Below are positions 18,756-28,125 of a DNA stretch of 64,000 nucleotides, piece by piece; the stretch's first letter is position 1; every line of letters starts with the position of its first letter. Below the pieces are notes generated by a model, which worked only from the letters and a program-made list of their open reading frames with translations, had not been told where the DNA came from and made no database searches. The DNA lies in NCBI GenBank assembly GCA_029838195.1, contig JALGVJ010000010.1, forward strand, positions 1 to 64,000, given 5' to 3'. This DNA comes from Promethearchaeota archaeon (GTDB taxonomy: Archaea > Asgardarchaeota > Lokiarchaeia > Sigyniarchaeales > SOKP01). Position numbers and translations under genes: made by a program.

Positions 18756-19220
18756 ATGATTAAAAAAATTTTTACTTTAGAGATGAATAAAGAACGATTA
18801 ATGCGATATAAAGCAAAATTGAATTATTTAGAAAATACCATTGGAAATTTAGAAGAATGGACTGGAGATATTAATCATGAATATTTTGTTAACGAATTAA
18901 ATTTACAAAAAAAATACGGTATTTATCATGCTTTCCAAATTGCGGTAGAAATCATTACGGATATAACAGCGATGATCGTTAAGGACGAAAAGACCATGCC
19001 TAAAGATGATTATTCAAATATTTCTATTCTCGTGAAAAAGAAAATCATAGACCCTTTAAGCGGTAAGAATTTAAAAGAAGCGAATGGATTAAGAAACAGA
19101 ATAGTACATGATTATAATGGTTTAAATGATTCTATCGCATATGAACGCATGATAATTCTTATTAAAAGTTTTAAAACTTTTTTAAAAGATGTAAATCAAT
19201 GGTTAATAAAAAACTCTTAA
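18756..19220 (+). CDS. hepT: HepT-like HEPN ribonuclease toxin
   Basis: A 154-aa all-helical protein of the HepT/DUF86 family. The catalytic Rx4HxY motif is RNRIVHDY near residue 114-121. In characterised pairs HepT is a HEPN RNase toxin neutralised by the MntA nucleotidyltransferase, which adds AMP to the HepT Tyr. The next gene is exactly such a partner and overlaps this one by 22 nt, so the two form one operon. The pair lies just behind tRNA-Trp. It may act as an addiction or defence module; function is inferred from the family. Confidence 0.88.
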   Translation: MIKKIFTLEMNKERLMRYKAKLNYLENTIGNLEEWTGDINHEYFVNELNLQKKYGIYHAFQIAVEIITDITAMIVKDEKTMPKDDYSNISILVKKKIIDPLSGKNLKEANGLRNRIVHDYNGLNDSIAYERMIILIKSFKTFLKDVNQWLIKNS

Positions 19221-19597
19221 AGCAAATAAGAAAAGATTTTACAAGAGTTATAAAAACTAAGAAAATCTTAGGAATTCTCTTATATGGTTCACGTGTTAAT
19301 AATATGGAAACTAATAGAAGTGATATTGATATTTGCGTTGTAGCACCTGAAGAGAACGATGTGGAATTATTGTCATTCATTTTACAAAGTGTAAACGTGA
19401 CCTTGAGAAAATATGATGTGAGATTATTTAATGAATTGCCCCTTTATATAAAAATTCAAGTGATTGAACGAGGTATTTTAATTTGTTCGCCAAACAAATT
19501 CGATCTCTACGAATATTTCTATATCTATCGAAAATTATGGAATGATCAAAAACACCGACAAGAGGTTTCCAGAGAAGATTTACTTTCTCTTGAATGA
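19199..19597 (+). CDS. mntA: MntA-like minimal nucleotidyltransferase antitoxin
   Basis: A 132-aa protein with the MNT signature GSRVNNMETNRSDID (GSx10DxD) near residue 31-45. It is the AMPylating antitoxin of HepT/MntA modules. It overlaps hepT by 22 nt, implying translational coupling. The C-terminal YFYIYRKLWNDQKHRQ helix is typical of these partners. Confidence 0.87.
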   Translation: MVNKKLLKQIRKDFTRVIKTKKILGILLYGSRVNNMETNRSDIDICVVAPEENDVELLSFILQSVNVTLRKYDVRLFNELPLYIKIQVIERGILICSPNKFDLYEYFYIYRKLWNDQKHRQEVSREDLLSLE

Positions 19598-20101
19598 TTA
19601 TAACTTCATTCCTTGTTTAAGAATTATTTGAATTTTAAAAGATGCGTACTTATTATCATTTAATCTATATCAGACTATTATTTTAAGAAGAATTTATTTA
19701 ATCCATGAAACAGATGTTCGGTTGATTTTTCCTTGATTTCGAACTGATCTAGGAAAAAAAACAAATGATTTAAATACAAGTTTCATCATATTAATATTAG
19801 TAAACATCTTATTGATATTAAAACATAAAAAAAAGGTCCCCTCTATTCATGTGCTCCTATAACATGTACTGGCAAGGGAAAAAACTTGAGCCTCAAGAGG
19901 CAGATGAGCCATCCTTTCCTCAAGAGGAGCTGGTTCCCGAGCTAAACAAGCCTACTTTTAATTAAATCTTTTCTTTTTTTTCATTTCTTTATCATTAATA
20001 GCTCAAATCCCTTTTTTAACGAATTTTACTCATTATTTGCAATTTTTTTGATGAAAAATCAATGAAAAATTATAAATAAGAGGCTCGATAAAATTACTAT
20101 T
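19598..20101. other. Spacer between mntA and alpha/beta hydrolase gene
   Basis: Mostly AT-rich; the only protein-like feature is the 38-aa ORF listed separately at 19849-19965. Confidence 0.4.
19849..19965 (+). CDS. Possible small protein (38 aa)
   Basis: ATG at 19849 opens 38 codons with markedly higher GC than the flanks: MCSYNMYWQGKKLEPQEADE… and a Pro/Glu-rich end. The composition contrast and codon-like pattern suggest a real micro-protein, but no Shine-Dalgarno or homology is apparent. Function unknown. Confidence 0.35.
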   Translation: MCSYNMYWQGKKLEPQEADEPSFPQEELVPELNKPTFN

Positions 20102-20923
20102 ATGCCACTTGTAGATGTAAATGATATAAAAATATATTATGAAATCCATGGTGAAGGAGAGCCGGTCATTCTCCACCACGGCTATGGTGCCACGGCAAAA
20201 ATCTGGATTGGCCAAATTGGAGAGCTTTCAAAACATTTCAAAGCAATTACTTTAGATTGCCGAAGTTCTGGCCGTTCTGATCATCCTACTGAGCCCTATA
20301 CACTAGATACGCTTGTAGAAGACCTGAAAGGGTTAATGGATGCGTTAAATATTCAAAAAACACATTTAATCGGGCAATCAATGGGCGGCTGGATTTCTCA
20401 AAATTTTGTATTGAAATATCCGGAGCGCGTGAATAAGCTCGTCTTAATTGGTACAAACTACACAGGAGCTGGAATACAATTTATGAAAAACGCCATGATC
20501 AATAATTACGAGCTTCAAAAGAAGGATAAGCTTCAAGCATATTGGAATTATGCGAAATTAACACATTATCGGCAGTATATAAAAGAGATGCAGGCAGATT
20601 TGAAAAAGAAATTTTATGGGCTATGGAGCGCAGAGGATTTGATAAATGAACTAACAGAAAATCACATGACACCTCAAGACTATGAATTATTAGCTAAAGC
20701 CATAGAAAAACATGACGTGACGGATAGATTATCGGAAATAAAAGCTCCAACTTTACTGATTGCTAGTTCGCACGACAAATTATCTCCTAAATCGGTCATG
20801 GAAGAAATTCATCAAGGCATTCCAAATAGTCGATTAGAAATAATCAATAAGACTGCTCATCATGTTTTTCTTGAAGCGGCGCCGCAGGTAAATCAATTAA
20901 TCATTGATTTTTTAAAGTCGTGA
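20102..20923 (+). CDS. Alpha/beta-fold hydrolase
   Basis: A 273-aa protein. Oxyanion region HHGYGATAKIW (about residue 24-34), nucleophile elbow GQSMGGW (Ser near 98), acid in SSHDKLSP (about 225) and catalytic His in KTAHHVFLE (about 253) complete the triad. It resembles the haloperoxidase/esterase branch. Substrate unknown. The gene stands alone, with start ATG supported by the family's usual N-terminus NDIKIYYEIHGEGEPVI. Confidence 0.9.
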   Translation: MPLVDVNDIKIYYEIHGEGEPVILHHGYGATAKIWIGQIGELSKHFKAITLDCRSSGRSDHPTEPYTLDTLVEDLKGLMDALNIQKTHLIGQSMGGWISQNFVLKYPERVNKLVLIGTNYTGAGIQFMKNAMINNYELQKKDKLQAYWNYAKLTHYRQYIKEMQADLKKKFYGLWSAEDLINELTENHMTPQDYELLAKAIEKHDVTDRLSEIKAPTLLIASSHDKLSPKSVMEEIHQGIPNSRLEIINKTAHHVFLEAAPQVNQLIIDFLKS

Positions 20924-21255
20924 ACCCTCCGAAAACCGTCCACGCGTTAATCAATCGAGAATCTTGGGTTATTAATCTTCACTTAGAGTAAAAAGAATAT
21001 TAATAGCAAGTGAATCAATAAAATCCATGATGGGATCACAATATAAGGAAATAGAATGGGTCATGGTTAAATTTTTCGAGGGTAAAAATAAATTTTAAAA
21101 AATTTTTTTCCATTTATAATGACTTTTCATAGAAATGAACAAATTTATATTAATCAATTTTTATTATTTAATAAATAAAGCGAGGATTTTGTCGCTCAAA
21201 AGGATAAATTCTTTTAAATGAATCATTTCTTTTCATCTTTCTATATCGGTATAAA
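20924..21255. other. Intergenic region, no supported gene
   Basis: One plus-strand frame near 20980-21100 is open and protein-like (SMMGSQYKEIEWVMVKFFEG) but very short. Nothing else is visible. Confidence 0.3.
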
Positions 21256-21429
21256 ATGACGGAACTCATGCCTCAAAAGGTAAAAATCAGCTCAACTTTA
21301 AAAACGTGCGAAAAATGCGGAAACCTGATGGTAAATAGAGTTATCATCATAAAAAATGGTAAGGGCATCAAGGAGAGACAAAAAATTTATCAGTGCATCG
21401 TGTGCCGTCATTGGATACCTAAAAAATAA
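21256..21429 (+). CDS. Small zinc-ribbon protein (57 aa)
   Basis: Below the ORF-track cutoff. ATG at 21256 gives 57 aa with two CxxC knuckles, TCEKCGN and QCIVCRHW, separated by 28 residues of basic beta-hairpin-like sequence. It resembles stand-alone zinc ribbons of the transcription-factor or transposase-accessory type, but no assignment is possible. The 85-aa track ORF at 21356 overlaps it in another frame and looks spurious. Confidence 0.55.
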   Translation: MTELMPQKVKISSTLKTCEKCGNLMVNRVIIIKNGKGIKERQKIYQCIVCRHWIPKK

Positions 21430-21591
21430 TATTTCCTCCTATTTTTTGTTTCTGGCTTTCTCATGCTATTTTTCTTTCTATCTGATATTAAAGAAGGCGA
21501 AAAGATCGTTTGATTTAAGTGTTTTATTATTTATTAAAAAATGGTTCAGTATTTTTTTTATACATGACGAATTTGTTTATAATGGACATGC

Positions 21592-21596
21592 GGAGG
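21592..21596 (+). promoter_or_regulatory. Shine-Dalgarno for the FAD-dependent dehydrogenase
   Basis: GGAGG ends 10 nt before the ATG at 21607 and supports that start. Strong SD sites are uncommon in this window. Confidence 0.5.
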
Positions 21597-21606
21597 GAAT
21601 AACTGA

Positions 21607-23010
21607 ATGGTGAAAATTGCTATTGTCGGAGCAGGTGCTGCTGGACTTTTCGCTGCTAATGAATTAGGTAAAACAAAAGACAGCAACCTTGAAATTCATG
21701 TATTCGAACAAGGAGCGGAAGTAAACAAGCGATTTTGTCCTCTAAAAAATGGATATGCTTGTGCGCAATGCTTTCCTTGCAAAATAATGAGTGGCATTGG
21801 CGGAGCAGGGCTTTTCTCATCGGGTATTTTAAATCTTCACAAGCATATTGGAGGAAATTTAGAAGAATTATGTAATAAAGCACGATTAAATGTAGAAGAG
21901 ATAATAAAACAAATTGATGATTTCTTTTTAGAGCATGGAGCACCTCCTACTCTGTTTGACCCTCATGAGAATGGAAAAAAGCTCCATGAGTTAAAAAGAA
22001 GATGTGCTGCCGTGGATGTGAGGTTTATCCCCATAAGACAAAGACTAATTGGCTCAGAAAACACTCCTAAGGTCATAAAATCCATTCAAAAATTCTTAGA
22101 AAATGATCTAGGAATTCAAATTTTTCCCAATCGAGAAGTAATCTCGTTTGATAAGGAGAGGCGACTGACCTTTAAGGATGGGAAAACCGAACAATTCGAT
22201 TACATCCTTTTCGCTCCTGGTCGATGGGGGATGATTTGGCTTGCTAATCAATGTGAAATAAACGGCATCAAGACCTTTCATGAACCCCTTGATATCGGCG
22301 TGCGAGTAGAAGTGCCTTCCATTATCTTGGAAGAGATTTGCGAAGAAATCCAACGGGATCCTAAATTCCATATCATCACGCCTACTTATAATGATTTCAT
22401 CCGAACGTTCTGCGTGAATCATAAAGGCTATGTAGTAAAAGAAACGTATGAAGAAAAAATCGTGGGTGTTAATGGACATCAATTAAAGAAGGATGGGGAT
22501 TCAGAAAATAGCAATTTTGCTTTTCTAATTCGGCAGTTTTTAACAAGCCCCTTGGAGGATACGACGGAGTATGGTAGATCCATATCTAAGCAAACTTCGA
22601 TTTTAGGAGGATATAAGCCTTTAATCCAAACATTAGGAGATTTACGGAGTGGGCATCGTTCAAGGGCGTCATTAATTAGTCGGAACCTTGTTCAGCCGAC
22701 GCTTCGGGATGCCACCCCAGGAGACATTGCCATGGCGTTTCCTTATCGTTTTATAGTAGATATTTTAGAAGGGTTAAAAATCTTAGATAAAATCATTCCA
22801 GGAGTTAATAATGCGAGCACGCTCATATATGCTCCGGAATTCAAGCGAAGTGCGAAAAGAATTGATACGAATGAATTCTTGGAATCAAGAGCAATTAAAA
22901 ACATGTTTTTTGCAGGCGATGGTGCCGGCATCTCACGAGGCATCATAGGAGCTGCCGTGACGGGCATAATTGCTGCGTGTGGAATTTTAAGAAAGCTTCA
23001 TTTGGAATAG
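21607..23010 (+). CDS. FAD-dependent dehydrogenase (COG2509-like)
   Basis: A 467-aa flavoprotein. The dinucleotide-binding motif AIVGAGAAGLFAANELG is at the N-terminus. A Cys-rich loop FCPLKNGYACAQCFPC near residue 43-58 and the GGAGLFSSGILN segment follow. The C-terminal FAD-contact segment is NMFFAGDGAGISRGIIGA near 435. This layout fits uncharacterised FAD-dependent dehydrogenases rather than HI0933-type proteins. Electron partner and substrate are unknown. A GGAGG site fixes the start. The gene stands alone. Confidence 0.85.
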   Translation: MVKIAIVGAGAAGLFAANELGKTKDSNLEIHVFEQGAEVNKRFCPLKNGYACAQCFPCKIMSGIGGAGLFSSGILNLHKHIGGNLEELCNKARLNVEEIIKQIDDFFLEHGAPPTLFDPHENGKKLHELKRRCAAVDVRFIPIRQRLIGSENTPKVIKSIQKFLENDLGIQIFPNREVISFDKERRLTFKDGKTEQFDYILFAPGRWGMIWLANQCEINGIKTFHEPLDIGVRVEVPSIILEEICEEIQRDPKFHIITPTYNDFIRTFCVNHKGYVVKETYEEKIVGVNGHQLKKDGDSENSNFAFLIRQFLTSPLEDTTEYGRSISKQTSILGGYKPLIQTLGDLRSGHRSRASLISRNLVQPTLRDATPGDIAMAFPYRFIVDILEGLKILDKIIPGVNNASTLIYAPEFKRSAKRIDTNEFLESRAIKNMFFAGDGAGISRGIIGAAVTGIIAACGILRKLHLE

Positions 23011-23559
23011 AGAGCTCACGTGTCTTGCTCTTTCTTAACATGGGAAAATTTATGTGTCTAATTTAGTTGAATGGTTTTTTTTAAACCGTTTTCTTGCTTA
23101 TTTTTTCCCTCCACGGAACTTAGCCATGAATGAAATCTGCTCGACTTTTTTAAGCATTCATTAAGTACTAAATTTTTTACTCCAAAAAGTAATTCCTTAA
23201 TATGTTTCTAATTTTCAATCAAAATGAAAGTATCATTATACTTATACGATAATGCTAGCAAGCGGATAAAAAATTAAGAATAAAATATTTAAAGAAATTC
23301 CCATGATTTCAATACAGAAAAAAACATGTTTAATTCTATAAATTAAAGGGGTTTCTATAAAGTATAGTGAATTAGGATTTTATGGCATGTGAAAATAAAT
23401 ATTTATCTTGATATTATTTTTTAATTAAATAATAAGATGAATATAAAAAATATTACGAATGAAAAACTTCTTTTACCTCTCGTTCCTAATGGATGTTCTT
23501 TAAAAATTTTTATCCATCACTTTAAATACAATCAAATATTTTTCATGAGAAGTTGAATC
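23011..23559. other. Intergenic region, no supported gene
   Basis: AT-rich. A 39-codon ORF (23437-23556) directly precedes the C2H2 gene and may be leader or noise. No structured RNA recognised. Confidence 0.35.
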
Positions 23560-23970
23560 ATGGTAAAAGTACAATTAACAGTCAAAATGGATATTGAAAT
23601 TAAAAGCATCGAAATCTCTCACTTGGCCAAGCTCGATGCCTCTTCTATCAATCGACTCCTCCATGAAATCAAAAAACAAATCCAACACCTCTTCCCCTAT
23701 GAAATCCGGGTGCGTGAACGCCACACCAGTGGATTGCGATGGTGTCCCTACTGTAAGAAAGAATTCAATGGCTCTAAAGGTTTGAATCTCCATATCACGA
23801 AGGCTCATTCGGATAAAAGAAAAACTCCTGCAATTCTCTTTTTATCTGCTCACAAAATTAAGATCAATAAGGTGCCTTACCTTTACATTTTACTCGAAAA
23901 CATCAGTGATAAGAGCTCCCAAAAAATCATGAAAATTAAATTACCACGCAAGAATAAAAATAATCTCTAA
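23560..23970 (+). CDS. C2H2 zinc-finger protein
   Basis: A 136-aa protein. Residues about 65-88 are a classical C2H2 finger, CPYCKKEFNGSKGLNLHITKAH (C-x2-C-x12-H-x4-H), with the hydrophobic F and L at the usual core positions. The N-terminal 60 residues form a beta-alpha region (VQLTVKMDIEIKSIEIS…), and the C-terminus is basic. C2H2 fingers are common in eukaryotes and occur in several archaea. DNA or RNA binding is plausible, but the target is unknown. The gene is convergent with a possible small minus-strand ORF that overlaps its stop by three bases. Confidence 0.75.
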   Translation: MVKVQLTVKMDIEIKSIEISHLAKLDASSINRLLHEIKKQIQHLFPYEIRVRERHTSGLRWCPYCKKEFNGSKGLNLHITKAHSDKRKTPAILFLSAHKIKINKVPYLYILLENISDKSSQKIMKIKLPRKNKNNL

Positions 23971-24101
23971 TATTTTAGACGGGTATCATGAAATTTTAGT
24001 TTCACATTTCCAATCGCTTTTCTAACACGTTTAAGATTAACTGTTCTTATGAATTGACCTCTTTCCTTCCCAATTCTCATGATTTTTTCTTTATATATCA
24101 C
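23967..24101 (-). CDS. Possible small basic protein (37-44 aa)
   Basis: On the minus strand a GTG at 24101 or ATG at 24080 opens a frame with coherent protein-like sequence (RIGKERGQFIRTVNLKRVRK…KFHDTRLKY). The frame stays open a further dozen codons upstream without a start, so it may be the C-terminal remnant of a longer gene. No family recognised. It is GC-richer than the adjacent spacer. Confidence 0.35.
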   Translation of the reverse strand: MIYKEKIMRIGKERGQFIRTVNLKRVRKAIGNVKLKFHDTRLKY

Positions 24102-24861
24102 GTGTTCGGGATGATAAACTCCTTTTTTAAAAGCTTAAAAATCATGCTTTCAAATTTTCAAATTTTCAAATTTTTTTTTCTTGTTCGTACTCCTCTCAAG
24201 AACTTCCAATAAAAAAGAAATTTTTTTTAAATTAAATATTATTATTTAATCATAATGGAAGAGATCTATAGGATTTCACATTGGATTTCGCCCTCAGCCG
24301 ATCTTTTAAAAATATTAATCTGGTCGGCTAAATCTTACTTTTTTTCACATATTTAGTCCGTATAGTTCTCTTCCTTTCCTTTTTCCTTTTTTCAAACACG
24401 GTTAAGGAAAAATTAAATTCAAGAATTCATGAAAGTAATGGACTTTTATTTAGTATAGTTTATTTTAGATTTCTCTTCACTTCTAATATTATAAGATGAT
24501 ATTGTTTTTATAAGTATTTTTTTATTTTTCAAAATTCTTTCTTTATTAAATCAAAAAACGTACAAAATTAGGTTTAATCATTATATTTCATTAGGTATTG
24601 AGTATTTTAAAATTAAAAGGAAATGAGAGAAAAGAGACTTTATTTTAATTATTTTTTGTTATTTTTATTTTATTTTTTTGTCATTAATAGCAATTAGAAT
24701 AAATGCTTTCTTTTTAATTATCAGTGGAGTAGGTCATAATATATTTCCAATTTTAGATTGAAGAATATTATTCTTTTATTTTTTAGAAATACTTGTTTAT
24801 CTTCTCCTAATCTTGAGTGTTTATTTAAAAAACAGATTAATTTGTTTTAACTGGTTAAAAA
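24102..24861. other. Long AT-rich intergenic region with one hairpin
   Basis: No gene is seen. Three tandem CAAATTTT units occur at about 24151-24174. The only GC-containing structure is the hairpin at 24296-24329. Confidence 0.45.
24296..24329 (+). other. Isolated hairpin in a long spacer
   Basis: AGCCGATC pairs with GGTCGGCT (eight pairs including one G·U) around an 18-nt AT-rich loop. It stands out in about 890 bp of AT-rich noncoding DNA and could belong to a small RNA or terminator. No family is recognised. Confidence 0.3.
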
Positions 24862-25671
24862 TTATTTTTCGAGAAGCTCCTCAATTCTTAATTTTAACCC
24901 ATCTTCCGCTGCGATGACTTTTTTGATATTAGTATGTTGTTGAAATTTTTTTACTTGACTTGGCACGCGATTAATATCAGTACGAGGTCCATCCATGTAA
25001 GAGCCGAAGTGAGTGAGGATGAGGCAATCAAGGGGAGGGTTAATTTTATTAAGATACGGAAGGACTTGGTCCGTGCAAAGATGTCGCTTGCACGTGATAT
25101 TATCGGGACGTAAGAGATTCAATACTAGGATATTTACGTTATTATATTGTTCTGAAAAGCCGGGAAAGACCATGGTATCGCTGGTGAGGGCGATGGAGTA
25201 ATCCTCGAGGATAAATTTCACGCCAAAACCTCCGATCTGTGCGTGCTTAACGCTAGTTCCAATAATAGTAATGTTATTATCGTGGTGATAGATATCACCA
25301 GCTTTGAATTCAATGATTTTTTGGAGCATGTTGAGGTGATATTGAGGAACATGTTCAAGCATGTCTTTTGTCGTGATGAGAACGCCTTTCTTGTAATAGT
25401 TATAATTTTTATCGTGGAAATTTTTACGAGATGATTCAATAATTGCGCAAAGATCATTGTAATGGTCGACGTGGGAATGTGTTACGATAAACAATTCCGT
25501 CTTCAGTGGATCTTCCTTGTATTGATTGATACGAACGATGGCACCGGGTCCCGGATCGATGTGGGCTTGAACTCCGTTGACTTTAAATAAGATCCCTCCG
25601 GTAGCGCGATGCTGAGTTCTGACGTGATGTCGGCCTCCGCCGGTTCCCAGAAAGACGATCTCATCATTCAT
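24862..25671 (-). CDS. MBL-fold metallohydrolase
   Basis: A 269-aa metallo-beta-lactamase-fold protein. The zinc motif THSHVDHYND (HxHxDH) is near residue 65-72; further ligands are in SVKHAQIGGF, ALTSDTM and LTHFGSYM. The N-terminus IVFLGTGGGRHHVRTQHRATGG resembles RNase Z-like and phosphodiesterase-like archaeal members. It probably cleaves a phosphodiester or ester; the substrate is unknown. It shares no operon with the downstream methyltransferase. Confidence 0.88.
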   Translation of the reverse strand: MNDEIVFLGTGGGRHHVRTQHRATGGILFKVNGVQAHIDPGPGAIVRINQYKEDPLKTELFIVTHSHVDHYNDLCAIIESSRKNFHDKNYNYYKKGVLITTKDMLEHVPQYHLNMLQKIIEFKAGDIYHHDNNITIIGTSVKHAQIGGFGVKFILEDYSIALTSDTMVFPGFSEQYNNVNILVLNLLRPDNITCKRHLCTDQVLPYLNKINPPLDCLILTHFGSYMDGPRTDINRVPSQVKKFQQHTNIKKVIAAEDGLKLRIEELLEK

Positions 25672-25929
25672 GATGGAATATAGTAAAGATAATTGTTGTT
25701 GAAGGATAAAAAGAGTACAAGGGAAAAATTTTTTTCTATATTTTTAGGGGCAAGAGAAATATGGAGTCAAGAGAAATGATAGATTGGGGTGCAATAGGAA
25801 GGAGGGAAATTAAAGAAGAGATAAAATGAGAATGGAAAAAAATAAGAAGAAGGAAGAAAAGAAAAGAAGAAGAGAAGGAAGAGATAAAAAAAGTAAAGGT
25901 AAATCTTCGGGTTAATAGGTGAAGATTTT

Positions 25930-28125
25930 TCATTTTCTAAATTCTTTTAGAGTAAGAGCATCAATTTTGGAGAGAATATCATTTAATTCTATTTTTAATT
26001 TATTTTGGAGTTGGAATTTTGAAAAGTGGCTATTATTAGTACTTAGGAAGCGGTTGATAACGGTTCTTGCAATCATTTCCCCTTTTCTTCCCAGCATGGC
26101 TAATTGCACGTGGGATTTATCTTGCGGATTGAACAATTTAATAGGAAGTTCAAATGGGATTTTAAAAATATGGCGTGAGCTTTTTCTGAGTTTAATTTGT
26201 TCTGTCATGACATTCGAGTTGAGAATCGCAGAGAGGTAATAAGCTTCATCGAGCGAGGGCGGAGTATAAAAGCTCAGATCCCCTGTTATTAAAAAATCTC
26301 CTTGGACCACGGCAGCGTTAAGGTTGGAGCCTGAATTGTTATAAACAACTTTAAATTGAGCCATTTGTCTCTGATTAATTAATTTATTCCATCGATTTAG
26401 ATTATCCATTAAACATTCATGAGATGTAGTAATTTTTTTCTTTTCCAAATAGATTTTATTGATGAACTCATGGAATTTTTTAGAATGGGGGAGAAGGGCT
26501 TCGGGTTGATAGGATAAGTCGTGCTTGTTGAGAGGGAGAAACACGTGATAACCATCAAAAATGTAGAATTTAACTAATTCCGTGCTTTTAATTACCTTGA
26601 AAATGTATTGGGGCTCTATTTTCCAAGAGATATATTCTTTTTTATTCCAGGGAGGTTTAGCTTTTAAAAAGATGCGATCATCAGGGTGGATTTCGACTAA
26701 GGAATCACTTAATTTTTCAAAGGATACGAATATGAGATTTCTTGGATTTAGATCTGCCCCTTTATGAAATTTTTTTTTATAACTGCTTTCTTCATTGGGG
26801 ATTAAAAAACGGGCATGTTGCTTTAATATTAGTTTTTTCACACGTGAATTTTTTTTTTTTCCATCCCTTCGGGCATCATAAGGGATCAAGCTATCAACGC
26901 TTACAAGTGTTAGGTTAATATTTGAAAAATAATAAAAATCATCCGTGTTGTTTTTCTTTTGATAATGGTAAATAGGAATTTCCCCATTGACAAGTTTTTT
27001 ATCTTCCTCATTACCGTTAGCCTTCCGGGCGAAAAGGCAAATAAAATTAATATTAAATAGTTTTCTAATTTGTTCATCAAAACTCCAAACTTTTAAATCT
27101 TTAAAACCATGGAAATTTCGAAAACGAGACGCATGAGAACCCGTGAGGATTCCTCGTGGCATGACAAAAAAGAGTTTACCACCTTCCTTCATGAATAATT
27201 CTCTTGCTTGATAAAAAAAAATGGTTGCAAGTTCAAGGTTTAAAATATTTTTAGGAGCGGGTTTAACATTTAATTTACCGGCTAAATGTTTTAAGTATTC
27301 TTGTTGATGCGGATCTTCTATATCTCGATAGGTAAGCCAAGGTGGATTCCCGATGACTAAATTAAACTGATGTTTAAGATGAGTGGGAAAATCTCTTAAT
27401 ACATCCATTTTAAAAATATTTAAAGGAATTTCTAAAGGCAGTTCTCTTAGGAGATAAAGCAAGTTTAATTTAGCTAAAAACACTGAAAGGGGATTGATAT
27501 CACATCCGTAAAGGAAGCGTAAAGCTTCTAATTTAGCAGATAAATTAAGGGGACTAGATAAAATTTTTTTAACAATTTCTATCAAGAAATTGGCCGTTCC
27601 AAGACATGGATCCAGTACCTTTTCTCCAATTTTATATGTTTCTTTAACCATTTTTTTTGCGATAAAAGGTGGGGTATAAAATTCCCCCGTAGTATGTCTT
27701 ATTTTTTTTGAAAGAAGATCTTGGAGTAGATAATCAAAATAATATTCTGGCTGGAGAGATGATTTTTTTAATTCAATGAATATTTTTTTAATTGAATTCC
27801 GGAATGAAATTTCTTTTATTTTATATTTAAGTAGGGTAAGAGCTGGTGAAAAATAAGAGTTTAGTTCTTGAGACTCACTTTTCAGGAACTGATTTTTAGT
27901 TACTAAAAATTCATGAACGAATTGATGGGCTAATGAATATATTATCAAATGGAGGGCATATAATTCAAGGTTAACTTGAGAAGCTCCGTACATGCTTTTA
28001 AAAGCCTTACTCCAATCCCTAAAGAAAGTGGTTGATGGAATATCATGCTCCATTAAGGAAAGTGTAATAAATCTTATTAGAGCTTTCTTATTTTCCAAAA
28101 AATTGTTGTTTCTTAAAAATTTCAA
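25930..28125 (-). CDS. N6-adenine DNA methyltransferase (Eco57I/type IIG-like), solitary
   Basis: A 731-aa protein. The lead GEFYTPPFIAKKMV (about 147-160) and SAM motif LDPCLGTANFLIEI (about 171-184) precede catalytic motif IV NPPW (about 260-263). The C-terminal half has the LDEAYYLSAILNSN segment common near target-recognition domains of Eco57I-type and PglX-like enzymes. No PD-(D/E)xK nuclease motif is evident in the N-terminal 140 residues, and no restriction gene is adjacent. It may therefore be an orphan modification enzyme or a worn restriction-modification fusion. Confidence 0.87.
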   Translation of the reverse strand: MKFLRNNNFLENKKALIRFITLSLMEHDIPSTTFFRDWSKAFKSMYGASQVNLELYALHLIIYSLAHQFVHEFLVTKNQFLKSESQELNSYFSPALTLLKYKIKEISFRNSIKKIFIELKKSSLQPEYYFDYLLQDLLSKKIRHTTGEFYTPPFIAKKMVKETYKIGEKVLDPCLGTANFLIEIVKKILSSPLNLSAKLEALRFLYGCDINPLSVFLAKLNLLYLLRELPLEIPLNIFKMDVLRDFPTHLKHQFNLVIGNPPWLTYRDIEDPHQQEYLKHLAGKLNVKPAPKNILNLELATIFFYQARELFMKEGGKLFFVMPRGILTGSHASRFRNFHGFKDLKVWSFDEQIRKLFNINFICLFARKANGNEEDKKLVNGEIPIYHYQKKNNTDDFYYFSNINLTLVSVDSLIPYDARRDGKKKNSRVKKLILKQHARFLIPNEESSYKKKFHKGADLNPRNLIFVSFEKLSDSLVEIHPDDRIFLKAKPPWNKKEYISWKIEPQYIFKVIKSTELVKFYIFDGYHVFLPLNKHDLSYQPEALLPHSKKFHEFINKIYLEKKKITTSHECLMDNLNRWNKLINQRQMAQFKVVYNNSGSNLNAAVVQGDFLITGDLSFYTPPSLDEAYYLSAILNSNVMTEQIKLRKSSRHIFKIPFELPIKLFNPQDKSHVQLAMLGRKGEMIARTVINRFLSTNNSHFSKFQLQNKLKIELNDILSKIDALTLKEFRK

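Noticed and set aside
21356-21613. 85-aa ORF before the FAD gene
   Set aside because: Overlaps the better-supported 57-aa zinc ribbon and the next start; no motif.
22108-22482. 124-aa minus-strand ORF
   Set aside because: Shadow of the FAD-dependent dehydrogenase, which has full family signatures.
24151-24174. Tandem CAAATTTT repeats as a CRISPR or regulatory array
   Set aside because: Only three AT-only units with no spacers; consistent with slippage.
25736-25933. 65-aa Ser/Phe/Leu-rich minus-strand ORF
   Set aside because: Low-complexity translation of a purine-rich tract with no family features.
25919-26239. 106-aa plus-strand ORF
   Set aside because: Shadow of the methyltransferase C-terminus.
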